Shown piece after piece: positions 1 through 8,965 of a stretch of 64,000 bases of DNA; within the stretch, counting starts at the first letter, position 1; every line of letters starts with the position of its first letter. The stretch covers positions 3,100,001 through 3,164,000 of the forward strand of contig NZ_JAUTAL010000001.1 of the NCBI RefSeq assembly GCF_030818575.1. Reading direction: 5' to 3'. The notes beneath the pieces were generated by a model, which worked only from the letters and a program-made list of their open reading frames with translations, searched no databases and had not been told where the DNA came from. Made by a program: the position numbers and the translations under genes. This DNA comes from Chryseobacterium camelliae (GTDB lineage Bacteria > Bacteroidota > Bacteroidia > Flavobacteriales > Weeksellaceae).

Positions 1-1007
1 ACAAGGTTACCGAATGCAGGATACCTTCTTTCCAGGTAATAATCCCGGTCTTCTTCTTTGATATTTTCCGGTCTCAATTTACCTTCCCTGATGGCTACAG
101 CATCCTCCAGTTTCTTAGGCACCCAGATTCTTCCTGAGTTCCTCAATGATTCGGACATCAGGGTCAATTTAGACTGCTGTGTACCATGTACAGGAATACA
201 CGTAGGGTGGATCTGTACATAACAAGGATTTGCAAAATATGCTCCTTTTTTATGGATTTTCCAGGCTGCGGAAACATTGGATCCCATTGCATTGGTAGAA
301 AGGAAATATACGTTACCGTAACCTCCGGAAGCAATAACAACAGCGTGAGCGGAATGTCTCTCGAGCTCACCGGTTACCAGATTCCTTGCAATGATTCCCC
401 TGGCTTTACCGTCTACGATAACCAGCTCCATCATTTCATGGCGGTTGTACATTTTAATCCTTCCTTTACCGATCTGGCGGCTCATCGCGGAATAAGCTCC
501 TAATAAAAGCTGCTGTCCGGTTTGTCCTTTCGCGTAGAAAGTTCTTTTTACCTGAACCCCACCGAATGAACGGTTATCCAGCTGGCCTCCGTACTCTCTT
601 CCGAAAGGAACGCCTTGTGCCACACACTGGTCAATGATATTTGCAGAAACTTCAGCAAGCCTGTAAACGTTTGCTTCTCTTGCCCTGTAGTCTCCACCTT
701 TGATGGTGTCGTAAAATAACCTGTAGGTAGAGTCACCGTCTCCCTGATAATTCTTGGCCGCATTGATCCCCCCCTGAGCAGCAATAGAGTGTGCTCTTCT
801 CGGAGAGTCCTGGTAGCAGAATGCTTTCACATTATAGCCCTGCTCTGCCAGTGTGGCCGCTGCAGAACCTCCTGCCAGACCTGTACCCACAACAATAATA
901 TCAATCTTATCTCTGTTGTTTGGGGCAACAAGGTTCATATGGTCTTTATGATTTTTCCATTTATCCTTTAAAGGACCTGCTGGAATTTTTGAATCTAACT
1001 TACTCAT
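1..1007 (-). CDS. sdhA: Succinate dehydrogenase flavoprotein subunit (partial)
   Basis: Catalytic subunit of complex II, oxidising succinate to fumarate with covalently bound FAD on the inner face of the membrane. About 335 N-terminal codons are present and the gene runs off the left edge, so the C-terminal half is missing from the window. The reading frame is clean. The FAD dinucleotide-binding loop GTGLAGG lies at residues 41-47, and H73 in AHSIAAQGG is the expected flavin-linking histidine. The start is an ATG just 15 bases after the sdhC stop, so the two are one transcription unit; sdhB would be expected beyond the edge. Family assignment is secure. Confidence 0.97.
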   Translation of the reverse strand, partial: MSKLDSKIPAGPLKDKWKNHKDHMNLVAPNNRDKIDIIVVGTGLAGGSAAATLAEQGYNVKAFCYQDSPRRAHSIAAQGGINAAKNYQGDGDSTYRLFYDTIKGGDYRAREANVYRLAEVSANIIDQCVAQGVPFGREYGGQLDNRSFGGVQVKRTFYAKGQTGQQLLLGAYSAMSRQIGKGRIKMYNRHEMMELVIVDGKARGIIARNLVTGELERHSAHAVVIASGGYGNVYFLSTNAMGSNVSAAWKIHKKGAYFANPCYVQIHPTCIPVHGTQQSKLTLMSESLRNSGRIWVPKKLEDAVAIREGKLRPENIKEEDRDYYLERRYPAFGNL

Positions 1008-1022
1008 ATTAGTATATTGATA

Positions 1023-1685
1023 TTATTGAGTTATATAATGATAAATTGCGATAAAGATAAATCCTAACGGAATAAGGATAGAATACCAGATGCTTACTTT
1101 TCTCAGCATCGGCATGTACTTCGGATGTCTTGCCCCGATAGACTGGAAAGAAGACTGGAATCCGTGAGACAAGTGAAGCCCTAACAGCACAAATGAGATC
1201 ACATATAAAACCACTCTCCAAACATCTGCAAATTTTGCATGAAGATCTCCCCAGAATCTGGATTCCTCAACCGGAAGACCGTTGATATACTTGTAATTCA
1301 TTTCATGAAACCAGAAATCATACATATGCAGTACCAGGAAAGCAAGGATCACCGCTCCGGAAATGATCATGTTACGGGAAGACCATGATGAATTGTCAGA
1401 TCCCCTGTTCATTGCGTAATTGATAGGACGTGCTTTTTTATTTTTGATTTCCAGAACAAACCCCATTACAAAATGGAAAATCACGGCAAAGATCAGTACC
1501 GGCTGCATAATAAACTGGATAAGAGGATTATATCCCATAAACTGCGAAGCATTGTTGTAAGCCGTTTCACCGAAAACCGATAAAAGGTTGACTGCAAGGT
1601 GCATTACCAAAAAGATCAGCAAAAAAATAGCCGACAATGCCATAGCATACTTTCTACCTATTGTAGAACTCGTTAAACCTGCCAT
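1023..1685 (-). CDS. sdhC: Succinate dehydrogenase cytochrome b subunit (b558 type)
   Basis: Membrane anchor of complex II that carries haem b and passes electrons to menaquinone. At 220 residues with five hydrophobic segments it matches the single-subunit b558 family of Bacteroidota and Gram-positive bacteria, which replaces separate SdhC and SdhD. Histidines inside membrane segments (for example in LVMHLAVN near residue 29 and VLHMYDFW near 120) are candidate haem ligands. It is the first gene of the sdh operon; a -7 box TAATTTTG lies just upstream. Confidence 0.93.
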   Translation of the reverse strand: MAGLTSSTIGRKYAMALSAIFLLIFLVMHLAVNLLSVFGETAYNNASQFMGYNPLIQFIMQPVLIFAVIFHFVMGFVLEIKNKKARPINYAMNRGSDNSSWSSRNMIISGAVILAFLVLHMYDFWFHEMNYKYINGLPVEESRFWGDLHAKFADVWRVVLYVISFVLLGLHLSHGFQSSFQSIGARHPKYMPMLRKVSIWYSILIPLGFIFIAIYHYITQ

Positions 1686-1708
1686 ATAAGTTTAAATTTG
1701 AATTTCCA

Positions 1709-1716
1709 CAAAATTA
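1709..1716 (-). promoter_or_regulatory. Promoter -7 box of sdhCA
   Basis: Leftward TAATTTTG matches the Bacteroidota -7 consensus TAnnTTTG. A TTG lies 17 bases further upstream, in the -33 position. It precedes the sdhC ATG by about 23 bases. Confidence 0.55.
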
Positions 1717-1829
1717 AGAAATGTTAATAACATCAAGAAGTGAGAAATCTCACAATTACCCAGTTTGTAATCTTTCTAAATAAGCTCTTAAAGTCTTCTG
1801 AATAAAGGGAAAACAAAAAAATTAAAAAC

Positions 1830-3605
1830 CTAATTTAAAGGGTAGATTTTACCTTCATAAGCGACCTGGTAGGCATGGGAAGGGAATGTTTTCACCACTA
1901 CCTCATTCAGTCTTCTGGAAGCTTTATAGGGATGGATAATATTTTTCATGATACGCTCTTTATCGCAACCACCTTTAATCCAGAAGCAGGCTTTGCCGCC
2001 AGTCTTTACAGAAAACACAGTATTCTTATACAGCCGATGGACCATAACCTCATCCCGCTGATGGGCAATGATATTAAAAATTGTTCTGGTCATTAAAAAT
2101 ACAAGGATCACACTAACCATCCTGACAGCATTTCTGTAATCAGGTTTAAGTATTGCAAATCTCATTTGATAGACTAAGGCAGAAAGAAGCAGCACTTCTA
2201 CAAGATTAAGCGGAATACTTTCCAGAAAAACCTCGTCAAAACCCGCAAACCAGTGGATCGCCTGGAGCAGCCAACGGATCACCGTATCATATATACTATT
2301 CAGCAAAGTGAAATCAAAACCCAATGCGATAATTCCAGTCATGACAAATGAGAAAATGATAATCACTTCTGAAAACGGAACGATGGCAAAATTAGCAATA
2401 ACGGAGATGAGAGAAAACTGGTGAAAATAATACAGCACCAGCGGTAAGGTGGCCAGCTGGGCAGCAATGGAAATAGAGACCGTATTGAATATAATTTTCT
2501 TGATGAAGTGATCCTGCTTTGGGAAATGTCTCAGAATAGGCCTGTTCAGCCAGAAAATTCCAAGGACAGCGGCAAAGGTAAGCTGGAACCCTACATCAAA
2601 AAGCTGCTGCGTATCTGCAACCAGGATGACAAATGCAGATAAGGCCAATGAATGCAGCAGATCCGGCTTTCTCTGCAAAAGCACATAAATATAATAGACA
2701 CTCAGCATAATACAGGAACGTACCACGGAATTCCCGAACCCGATAAATGCAGCGAACATCCAGATGAACACCAGGCTCAGCACAATTGCGTATTTCCTGA
2801 AATAAACCGGCACATAACGTGTCAGAATAATATATACCACACCGAAAATGACCACTATATGCGTCCCTGAAATAGCAAGGAAGTGCATCAGGCCGGACCG
2901 GTTGAAATCCTGAGCTGTCACGGCATCCGTTTCCGTACGGTCCGCCAGGATAATCCCTTTTAAAAACTCACGGGTTGTCTTTGACAATCCTGTATGGTCA
3001 ATCTTTTGCAAGACTTCGAGCCTTTTCTGCTGGATGGATTCCGTCAGGCTTATATCTTTACGCACCGAAGAAGATATGTGATTGCGGATGTAGCACTGGT
3101 AACTGATATTTTTCCGGTTCAGGTAGCGGGCATAATCAAACTGGAAATCTGATTTAGGGGATTCAGGTCTGCTGATATACCCCAAAGCCTGGTAATAATG
3201 ATTAAAGTCGAGCTCTTCATGATCTTTAGGGATATAAAGCACTGCATGGAAAACTTCTGCCCCGGATTGCGCCTCAATCTCATATTTTTTATTTTTCTCA
3301 GTTGAATTAAGCTTTTTTGTGATCCTGAAAACCACATTGGAATGGGAGGCCTGCTGAAAACCGGTTCCGGAAAAAGTATGGATAAAGTGTGCCGTGATAC
3401 CCGCTCCGAAGAATAATACGCCTAAAAGATATGGTCTTGCCTTATACGAGAAATAGGATGTAAGAAAAAGCGCCGAAAATACAAGAATACATATCCCGGT
3501 AATACTATAGACCCCAATGCCTGACAAGGTTAATCTGTCCTGGAACAGGATGCCCAGGATGAAGCAGGTGACGAGAATAAGGAATGGTTGCCTGTTCAAT
3601 TTCAA
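1830..3605 (-). CDS. comEC: ComEC/Rec2-like competence protein
   Basis: Polytopic inner-membrane protein of the family that forms the channel for single-stranded DNA in natural transformation. The N-terminal third has membrane segments and a DUF4131-like soluble part. The competence domain begins around residue 220, with the diagnostic stretch FLAISGTHIVV near 248, followed by many hydrophobic helices. At 591 residues it lacks the C-terminal metallo-beta-lactamase-like domain of Bacillus ComEC and ends in a short soluble tail. No ATG is available near the N terminus; TTG at 3603-3605 is the likely start, and the frame is closed by a stop about 10 codons upstream. Competence in this organism is not shown by the window. 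Confidence 0.88.
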   Translation of the reverse strand: MKLNRQPFLILVTCFILGILFQDRLTLSGIGVYSITGICILVFSALFLTSYFSYKARPYLLGVLFFGAGITAHFIHTFSGTGFQQASHSNVVFRITKKLNSTEKNKKYEIEAQSGAEVFHAVLYIPKDHEELDFNHYYQALGYISRPESPKSDFQFDYARYLNRKNISYQCYIRNHISSSVRKDISLTESIQQKRLEVLQKIDHTGLSKTTREFLKGIILADRTETDAVTAQDFNRSGLMHFLAISGTHIVVIFGVVYIILTRYVPVYFRKYAIVLSLVFIWMFAAFIGFGNSVVRSCIMLSVYYIYVLLQRKPDLLHSLALSAFVILVADTQQLFDVGFQLTFAAVLGIFWLNRPILRHFPKQDHFIKKIIFNTVSISIAAQLATLPLVLYYFHQFSLISVIANFAIVPFSEVIIIFSFVMTGIIALGFDFTLLNSIYDTVIRWLLQAIHWFAGFDEVFLESIPLNLVEVLLLSALVYQMRFAILKPDYRNAVRMVSVILVFLMTRTIFNIIAHQRDEVMVHRLYKNTVFSVKTGGKACFWIKGGCDKERIMKNIIHPYKASRRLNEVVVKTFPSHAYQVAYEGKIYPLN

Positions 3606-3618
3606 AACTTGTGTGATC

Positions 3619-3626
3619 CAAAAATA
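3619..3626 (-). promoter_or_regulatory. Possible -7 box of comEC
   Basis: Leftward TATTTTTG fits TAnnTTTG and sits only about 13 bases before the TTG start, which would leave almost no 5' leader. The box overlaps codons that are open in the same frame, so it may be chance. Confidence 0.35.
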
Positions 3627-3746
3627 AACACTTCAGCAAGAAATGACAAGCCGGAAACCGAAAAGTAATGCTTTACAACAATATAACCAGTAAAAAGAAA
3701 AACTGCCGGAACATTATTCGCCGTTTTTCATGATCTGCTGAATGGA

Positions 3747-4124
3747 TTATTTTTTAAGCAGGTTCTCAATAAGCTTCGTCTGGGCTTCCATCAATTTTGT
3801 TAGCTGCTCCTGGTTTTTCAAAATACTCTCTGTGATTTCTTTTGATTGAATATTAAAGACAGGATTATACTGATTTACGGCAGCAACGGCATGATCGCTA
3901 AATTCATTATTAGTCATGATGTTATTTGAAGCATCATTCAACAAATCATTGATATCCACTTCAAGCTCCTTGGCCATCTTATTTAAAAGCATGGAATTTG
4001 GAATGGTCCTGTCCGATTCGATATTTGAGATCGTCCCCTGGGTCACGTCCAGGCGCAGCGCGAGGTCATCCTGCGACCAGTGTTTTGCTTCCCTGTATTT
4101 CCTCACTTTCGTCCCTAAACTCAT
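3747..4124 (-). CDS. XRE-family helix-turn-helix regulator
   Basis: A 125-residue DNA-binding protein. Residues 5-60 form a Cro/C1-type helix-turn-helix (WSQDDLALRLDVTQGTISNIES). The C-terminal half is helical and ends in an amphipathic stretch rich in Leu, Lys and Gln (about 95-125) that could mediate dimerisation. It lies back to back with the JAMM-motif lipoprotein gene across a 126-base spacer, so it could regulate that gene; this is inference only. The ATG is well placed and no partner toxin is adjacent. Confidence 0.85.
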   Translation of the reverse strand: MSLGTKVRKYREAKHWSQDDLALRLDVTQGTISNIESDRTIPNSMLLNKMAKELEVDINDLLNDASNNIMTNNEFSDHAVAAVNQYNPVFNIQSKEITESILKNQEQLTKLMEAQTKLIENLLKK

Positions 4125-4250
4125 GATATTAAAATTTTAATCAAAAATATTAAAATATTAATGATATCCGGAAAAAAAATATTTTAGCTTTGAAACCATC
4201 ACGCTGAAGTGATAATTTTTATATCTTTAACCTACTAAAAACCAAAACTT

Positions 4251-5519
4251 ATGATGAGAAAATTAATTTCGTGGCTGTCTTTCATGATGGCCTTCTCCCT
4301 TGTACTGCTTTCCTGTGTCCATGATGAGATCTATACTTCTTCCGATCCGGCTTCTAAGGAATATCATTCCAAAAGCGTCTTCAGAGAAGATGAAAAATAC
4401 ATTAAAAATGTAATGCAGATCTATTTTGAACATGAAGCTGAGATTAAAAAAGGAAATGCTGTACCTTTATGGGATTATGCCATGACCATGGGGAATTTTG
4501 ATGAAAGCTTTTTGATTGTCCCTGTTACAGAAGGAGGAAAAGTTACTGCCTGCCTGCAGGTTCCCAGAAATGGGGATCACGTCAGGTTCCTGGAGGATCG
4601 TGACTCTGAACATATTAAATTCTTCCAGAGGTATATTACTTCTAAAGAAAGAGAAGCTGTAAAATCAGAGCCTTACAGTTCAGTTGAAAATAAAGGAATT
4701 ACAGAGTGCCAGATCTCTGCAGTATCCATGTGGTATCCTGCAGATGAATACGGATCCAATGCCGGGTATTGGGAAACCAATTATATTGTTACCTGTCCTC
4801 CTGAGCCAACCGATGGAGACGGAAATGAAGGCGGGGAACAGCCTACCTACCCTTATCCGGGAGGGGGAGGAAGCACAAGCCCGCAGAATCCTAAAAACCC
4901 TTGTGAGAAAATGAAAGCCCAGAACCAGAACCAAGGTTTTAAAGACAAGGTAGCCGCATTGGATAAACCTGAAATGTTTAACAAAAGTACGGAAACAGGC
5001 TATTCCGCAGCCTACGGCACAGTACCGTACGAATCTTTAGCCAACAGCAGCAACGGAAATGTAAGATTTCCGGAAGGAAATAAATATTTCGGGTATATGC
5101 ATACCCATCTTAACATGGAGGGGGTTGTAAAGATATTTTCGCCGTATGATGTGGCTACGTTTTTAACCAGTTGTGTCGCAAATGCAAAGCTGAAAGGCAA
5201 TATGACCGATGCTTATGCCATGGTGATCACTTCAGAAGGAAATTATATCCTGAAATATTCGGGAGATGGTAATTTTGCTGTAACGGTAGGACAACTTGAA
5301 AATTGGAAAACATGGTATGGAAAACAATACGGAGAATTATTTGAAAATAAACAACTGACTCAACCTAACGTTGAAAAACTATTTACAAAATTTTTACAGG
5401 AAGTAGTCAATATAAATGGTCTCGAAGTGTATCAGTCAGATAAAGCTACAGGCAGCACGAGTAAATTACAATATAATGGTGCTGATAATCCTGTTCAGTC
5501 AATTCCTTGTCCTCAATAA
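4251..5519 (+). CDS. Lipoprotein with JAMM-like metal-binding motif
   Basis: A 422-residue predicted lipoprotein of unknown role. Residues 1-22 are a lipoprotein signal ending in LVLLSC (Cys22). A Pro/Gly-rich linker spans about 182-216. The C-terminal domain carries H284-T-H286, then ten residues, then S297-P-Y-D300, the HxH-x(n)-SxxD pattern of JAMM/MPN+ metallopeptidases; E248 is a possible upstream glutamate. If the fold is right, this would be a surface or periplasmic zinc peptidase or isopeptidase-like protein. I cannot confirm the fold or activity. The DUF6705 gene follows after 18 bases and is probably co-transcribed. A weak -7 box (TATCTTTA) lies about 27 bases before the ATG. Confidence 0.75.
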   Translation: MMRKLISWLSFMMAFSLVLLSCVHDEIYTSSDPASKEYHSKSVFREDEKYIKNVMQIYFEHEAEIKKGNAVPLWDYAMTMGNFDESFLIVPVTEGGKVTACLQVPRNGDHVRFLEDRDSEHIKFFQRYITSKEREAVKSEPYSSVENKGITECQISAVSMWYPADEYGSNAGYWETNYIVTCPPEPTDGDGNEGGEQPTYPYPGGGGSTSPQNPKNPCEKMKAQNQNQGFKDKVAALDKPEMFNKSTETGYSAAYGTVPYESLANSSNGNVRFPEGNKYFGYMHTHLNMEGVVKIFSPYDVATFLTSCVANAKLKGNMTDAYAMVITSEGNYILKYSGDGNFAVTVGQLENWKTWYGKQYGELFENKQLTQPNVEKLFTKFLQEVVNINGLEVYQSDKATGSTSKLQYNGADNPVQSIPCPQ

Positions 5520-5537
5520 CTATTTAAACAATTTATT

Positions 5538-6086
5538 ATGAAAAATATATTTTTATTTATACTATTTACTGTTACAATTTCCTGTACGGCACAAACCTAT
5601 CCATTGAGAACATTTACAGATATCCCTGAAAATGCTTATTTAAAGGATACTAACAATGAACTGCCTTTCTATGAAGGAACCTGGAAAGGAACTTGGGATA
5701 ATAAAACGATTTTTATTAATTTCAAAAAAATTACAAATAAATATGATGATGTTCTAAAAAAATATAGAGATTATCTGATTGCAAAATTCAAAGTTTTAGA
5801 TACCAATGGAAACATACTATTTGATAATACAAATCTATCGGATGATAAAGCAAAAATATGGGGAGGTAAATTTATAAAAGATGATAATAGATATGCTTTA
5901 TATTATAATGATTCAGATTTGTGCAATACTTCAGGCACTATAACTATTAATTTTTTAGATTCTACCAAAACAAAGCTGGAATGGAAATACTTTTATCGAA
6001 ATGAGATCATAACATCGGATTGTCCTTATTACAATACAGGCATTCCGCAGCCGCTGCCTAAAGAAATTATTTTAACTAAACAATAA
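5538..6086 (+). CDS. DUF6705 family secreted protein
   Basis: A 182-residue exported protein, signal sequence ending TISC (Cys16), so probably a lipoprotein. The body matches the DUF6705 pattern known from Chryseobacterium: a start like YPLRTF, then ELPFYEGTWKGTW, predicted as a beta-rich lipocalin-like fold. Function unknown. The coding sequence is visibly more AT-rich than its neighbours. It follows the JAMM-motif lipoprotein closely and ends at a hairpin shared with the converging lpxB. Confidence 0.72.
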   Translation: MKNIFLFILFTVTISCTAQTYPLRTFTDIPENAYLKDTNNELPFYEGTWKGTWDNKTIFINFKKITNKYDDVLKKYRDYLIAKFKVLDTNGNILFDNTNLSDDKAKIWGGKFIKDDNRYALYYNDSDLCNTSGTITINFLDSTKTKLEWKYFYRNEIITSDCPYYNTGIPQPLPKEIILTKQ

Positions 6087-6090
6087 TGTA

Positions 6091-6112
6091 AAGCCCCTGA
6101 AATGGGGCTTTA
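6091..6112. terminator. Bidirectional terminator between DUF6705 gene and lpxB
   Basis: AAGCCCC and GGGGCTT form a 7-bp stem around a 6-base loop, flanked by A and T runs, between two convergent genes. Confidence 0.75.
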
Positions 6113-6120
6113 TTATTGGA

Positions 6121-7230
6121 CTATTTTATGACATTCACAATCACTTCCGCTGCTTTATCACTCGCCCCTTTTCCGCCAAGCTTTTCCCTCAGCAGCTCAT
6201 AATCCTTCAGCATAACAGATCTTTTTTCTCCGGAAATGATCTGGTTCAGCTCATTAATTAGATTTGGGGTATTCAGGTCATCCTGGATTAATTCCTTAAC
6301 AACTTCCCGGTCCATAATCAGATTGACCAGGGAAATGTATTTGATATTTTTCACCAGCCGCTTGGCAATGGCATAGGAAATTTTGCTTCCGCGGTAACAG
6401 ACTACTTCAGGAACATTTAAGAGTGCTGTTTCCAAAGTAGCCGTTCCGGAGGTTACCAAAGCTGCTTTGGAGCACCTCAGGAGGTCATAGGTTTTATTGG
6501 AAACGAAATGTACATGATCATCCACATACTTCTGATAAAATTCTTTGGGAAGGCTTGGTGCGCCGGCAATGACAAACTGATAGTCCTTAAAATGCGGGCG
6601 TACGGAAAGCATCAGCTCGAGCATCTTTTCCACTTCCTGCTTCCTGGAACCAGGCAAAAGCGCAATGATTTCCCGATCAGTCAGTCCGTTATCTTTTTTA
6701 AATGTTTTCGGATCTATATTTTCCAGATTGGAAATAGCATCCAGCAACGGGTGCCCCACAAAATGGGAATGAACCCCATGTTTTTTATAAAAATCTTCTT
6801 CAAACGGCAGAATGACCAGCATCTCATCCACATACTTTTTAATGATCTCTACCCTGCTTTCCTTCCATGCCCAGAGTTGGGGCGAAATATAGTACACGAC
6901 TTTAATGCCGAGTGTTTTGGCGAATTTAGCAATCCGCAGGTTGAATCCCGGGTAATCGACCAGGATCAGCACGTCAGGCTTGTAACTCCGGATATCATGT
7001 TTGCAGAACCTGATATTGTTCAGAATTGTCCTGATATTTTTAGCAACTTCCAGAAAGCCCATAAAGGCAAGGTCCCGGTAATGTTTCACCGGCGTGCCTC
7101 CCGCAGCGCTCATCAGGTCACCGCCCCAGAATCTGAACTCCGCATGCTGGTCCTTTTTCCGTAAGGCTTTCATGAGATTGCTGCCGTGAAGATCTCCTGA
7201 GGCTTCTCCTGCTATGATATAATACTTCAT
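6121..7230 (-). CDS. lpxB: Lipid-A-disaccharide synthase
   Basis: Glycosyltransferase family 19 enzyme that joins UDP-2,3-diacylglucosamine to lipid X to give the lipid A disaccharide at the inner membrane. The 369-residue length and the N-terminal GEASGDLHGSNLM (residues 8-20) are typical, as are ISPQLWAWKESR near 118 and LLPGSRKQEVEKM near 190. It stands alone, divergent from the DUF2480 gene, and acts in the same outer-membrane pathway as waaA further right. Confidence 0.96.
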   Translation of the reverse strand: MKYYIIAGEASGDLHGSNLMKALRKKDQHAEFRFWGGDLMSAAGGTPVKHYRDLAFMGFLEVAKNIRTILNNIRFCKHDIRSYKPDVLILVDYPGFNLRIAKFAKTLGIKVVYYISPQLWAWKESRVEIIKKYVDEMLVILPFEEDFYKKHGVHSHFVGHPLLDAISNLENIDPKTFKKDNGLTDREIIALLPGSRKQEVEKMLELMLSVRPHFKDYQFVIAGAPSLPKEFYQKYVDDHVHFVSNKTYDLLRCSKAALVTSGTATLETALLNVPEVVCYRGSKISYAIAKRLVKNIKYISLVNLIMDREVVKELIQDDLNTPNLINELNQIISGEKRSVMLKDYELLREKLGGKGASDKAAEVIVNVIK

Positions 7231-7280
7231 TTCTATGGTAAGGATAGAGACAAATTAGGATTTTGTTGGATCTTAATTTG

Positions 7281-7288
7281 TAAATTTG
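7281..7288 (+). promoter_or_regulatory. Promoter -7 box of the DUF2480 gene
   Basis: TAAATTTG fits TAnnTTTG, followed by about 19 bases of A-rich leader before the ATG. TTTTG lies 15 bases upstream, slightly close for a -33 element. Confidence 0.5.
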
Positions 7289-7307
7289 TTCAAAGATAAT
7301 AATAAAA

Positions 7308-7817
7308 ATGGCAGAAGAATTTGAAATCCGGAATAAGGTTGCAGAAAGCGGCCTGATCAACTTTGATCTTACGGATCTGGTTCCCAGAGGTGCCCGCAAA
7401 GGCATAGACCTTAAAGATTTTCTCTTTATGGAGATGATCCTCAAAGAAAAAGATTTCCGCGAAAAAGTAGCGGCCATGGATGCGGAAGAATACCGTGACA
7501 CCTATGTTTACATATACAATTCAGCGGATGCCATTGTTCCGCTCTGGGCATATTTCCTGATTACGGCAAAACTGTCGCCGGTTACCAGAAAAATAGTCTT
7601 CGGAAACCGTGAAGACCTTGAAGTGATCCTCATGCATAATGCCATCCAGAAGTATGACTTTAGTGAAATGAGGGGAAAACGGGTATTGGTAAAAGGATGT
7701 TCCGACAAAGAAATCCCTGAAAATGCCTATATTGAGCTTGTGGAACAGCTGCAGCCGGTCGTTAAATCATTGATGTTCGGGGAAGCATGTTCCAATGTTC
7801 CCATTCTTAAGAATTAA
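7308..7817 (+). CDS. DUF2480 family protein
   Basis: A 169-residue cytoplasmic protein of the DUF2480 family, conserved across Bacteroidota with unknown function. The start MAEEFEIRNKVAESGL and the middle stretch IVPLWAYFLI are characteristic. No signal peptide or membrane helix. The C-terminal part has a VKGCSDKEIP motif and C-terminal cysteine (EACSNVP), which could bind metal; this is speculation. It is divergent from lpxB and ends 90 bases before the DUF937 gene. Confidence 0.85.
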   Translation: MAEEFEIRNKVAESGLINFDLTDLVPRGARKGIDLKDFLFMEMILKEKDFREKVAAMDAEEYRDTYVYIYNSADAIVPLWAYFLITAKLSPVTRKIVFGNREDLEVILMHNAIQKYDFSEMRGKRVLVKGCSDKEIPENAYIELVEQLQPVVKSLMFGEACSNVPILKN

Positions 7818-7907
7818 GACTGTCTGTAAAAATTTCACTGAGCGTTTGTATTGAGGAATAATTTTTGGTATTGTTGCTTTACTAACAATTAAAAGAAACA
7901 CAAAACT

Positions 7908-8567
7908 ATGGGCCTAATCGATTTACTGACAGGAAATACGGGCAGCCAGGTCGCTGACCAGGCAGAAAACAAATTTGGTATCAACAGAAATCAGGTGCTT
8001 GCCCTGCTCGCTGTGGCAGCTCCTTTAATTATTTCTTACCTCAGAAAGAAATCTGAGGACAATAAAGAAGCGGAAGCACTTAATAATGCTCTTGATAAAG
8101 ACCATGACGGCAGTATTCTGGATGATCCTTCCCAACTGGAAACGCGACAGGCAGAAGGCGGTTCTATCCTGAACCATATATTCGGAAACGATAAGCAGAA
8201 TGTAGAAAATCAGCTTTCACAGAATACGGGAATCTCCATCGATAAAATCGGACCTGTGCTTGCTATGCTGGCTCCTGTAATTATGGGGTATATCGGAAAA
8301 GAAAAACAGCAGAACAATGTAGGATCCGGAGGATTGGGAGACCTTTTGGGCGGCATCTTAGGAAACGCATCGAGCCAGGCTCAGTCTCAGCAGTCAAGTC
8401 CTTTGAATGACATTCTCGGAAGTGTGCTGGGCGGAGGTAACAATTCCTCTTCAGGAAATCCTTTACATGATATTCTGGGGAACATCCTCGGTAATGGAGA
8501 CCCGAAGAAACAGCAAGGAGGAGGAGGCCTGGGTGATATCCTGGGAAGCTTTTTAGGCGGAAAATAA
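7908..8567 (+). CDS. DUF937 domain protein
   Basis: A 219-residue protein with the DUF937 pattern: helical N-terminal part, an acidic DKDHDGSILDDP segment near residue 65 that looks calcium-binding-like, and a second helical block. The last 80 residues are low-complexity repeats of Gly-Leu-Gly-Asp-Ile-Leu-Gly type. Function unknown; related proteins are found in many bacteria. Terminated by the strong hairpin just downstream. Confidence 0.82.
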   Translation: MGLIDLLTGNTGSQVADQAENKFGINRNQVLALLAVAAPLIISYLRKKSEDNKEAEALNNALDKDHDGSILDDPSQLETRQAEGGSILNHIFGNDKQNVENQLSQNTGISIDKIGPVLAMLAPVIMGYIGKEKQQNNVGSGGLGDLLGGILGNASSQAQSQQSSPLNDILGSVLGGGNNSSSGNPLHDILGNILGNGDPKKQQGGGGLGDILGSFLGGK

Positions 8568-8586
8568 TTTAATTTTGTTACATAGA

Positions 8587-8617
8587 AAAGGCCGGAGAAT
8601 TTATTTCTCCGGCCTTT
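8587..8617. terminator. Bidirectional terminator after the DUF937 and THX genes
   Basis: A perfect 13-bp inverted repeat (AAAGGCCGGAGAA and its complement) around a 5-base loop, with A and T runs on the flanks, between convergent genes. Confidence 0.88.
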
Positions 8618-8623
8618 TTATTC

Positions 8624-8743
8624 TTAGTTTTTCGCTTTTTCTTCTGTGGCGACAACTGATTTCGAAGCTTTTCTGGGCCTTCTTTTTCCGTAGCTTCCAT
8701 TGGTGATTTTTCCTCTTCTGGATTTTTTATCTCCTTTTCCCAT
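8624..8743 (-). CDS. 30S ribosomal protein THX
   Basis: A 39-codon gene. The translation starts MGKGDKKSRRGKI and continues with NGSYGKRRPRK, matching the small basic ribosomal protein THX (bTHX) found in Thermus and Bacteroidota, which sits in the head of the 30S subunit. The C-terminal tail is Lys/Ala/Glu-rich. The gene is single, faces the DUF937 gene and shares its terminator. Confidence 0.85.
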   Translation of the reverse strand: MGKGDKKSRRGKITNGSYGKRRPRKASKSVVATEEKAKN

Positions 8744-8938
8744 AATGACAAATATTTATTTGGTGAAGCACTAAATTATAAATTTTAATATAAAAATAAA
8801 AATTTCACCTTGTTAATGTTTTTATAAATCAATAGTATACAATCAGGAATTCGGACCTGTCGACTGATATGACAAGAAAAGCCATTTTTGCGATTCATAT
8901 TTTACAGAAAATAATTATCGTAATACAATAATTATTTA

Positions 8939-8946
8939 TATCTTTG
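8939..8946 (+). promoter_or_regulatory. Promoter -7 box of the DUF2975 gene
   Basis: TATCTTTG, a full match to TAnnTTTG, 19 bases before the ATG. No clear TTG in the -33 position. Confidence 0.5.
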
Positions 8947-8965
8947 CAATAAATAAATAAGAAAC

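Noticed and set aside
6508-7164. Long rightward open frame (218 codons)
   Set aside because: Antisense to lpxB, no motifs; the lpxB frame explains the sequence.
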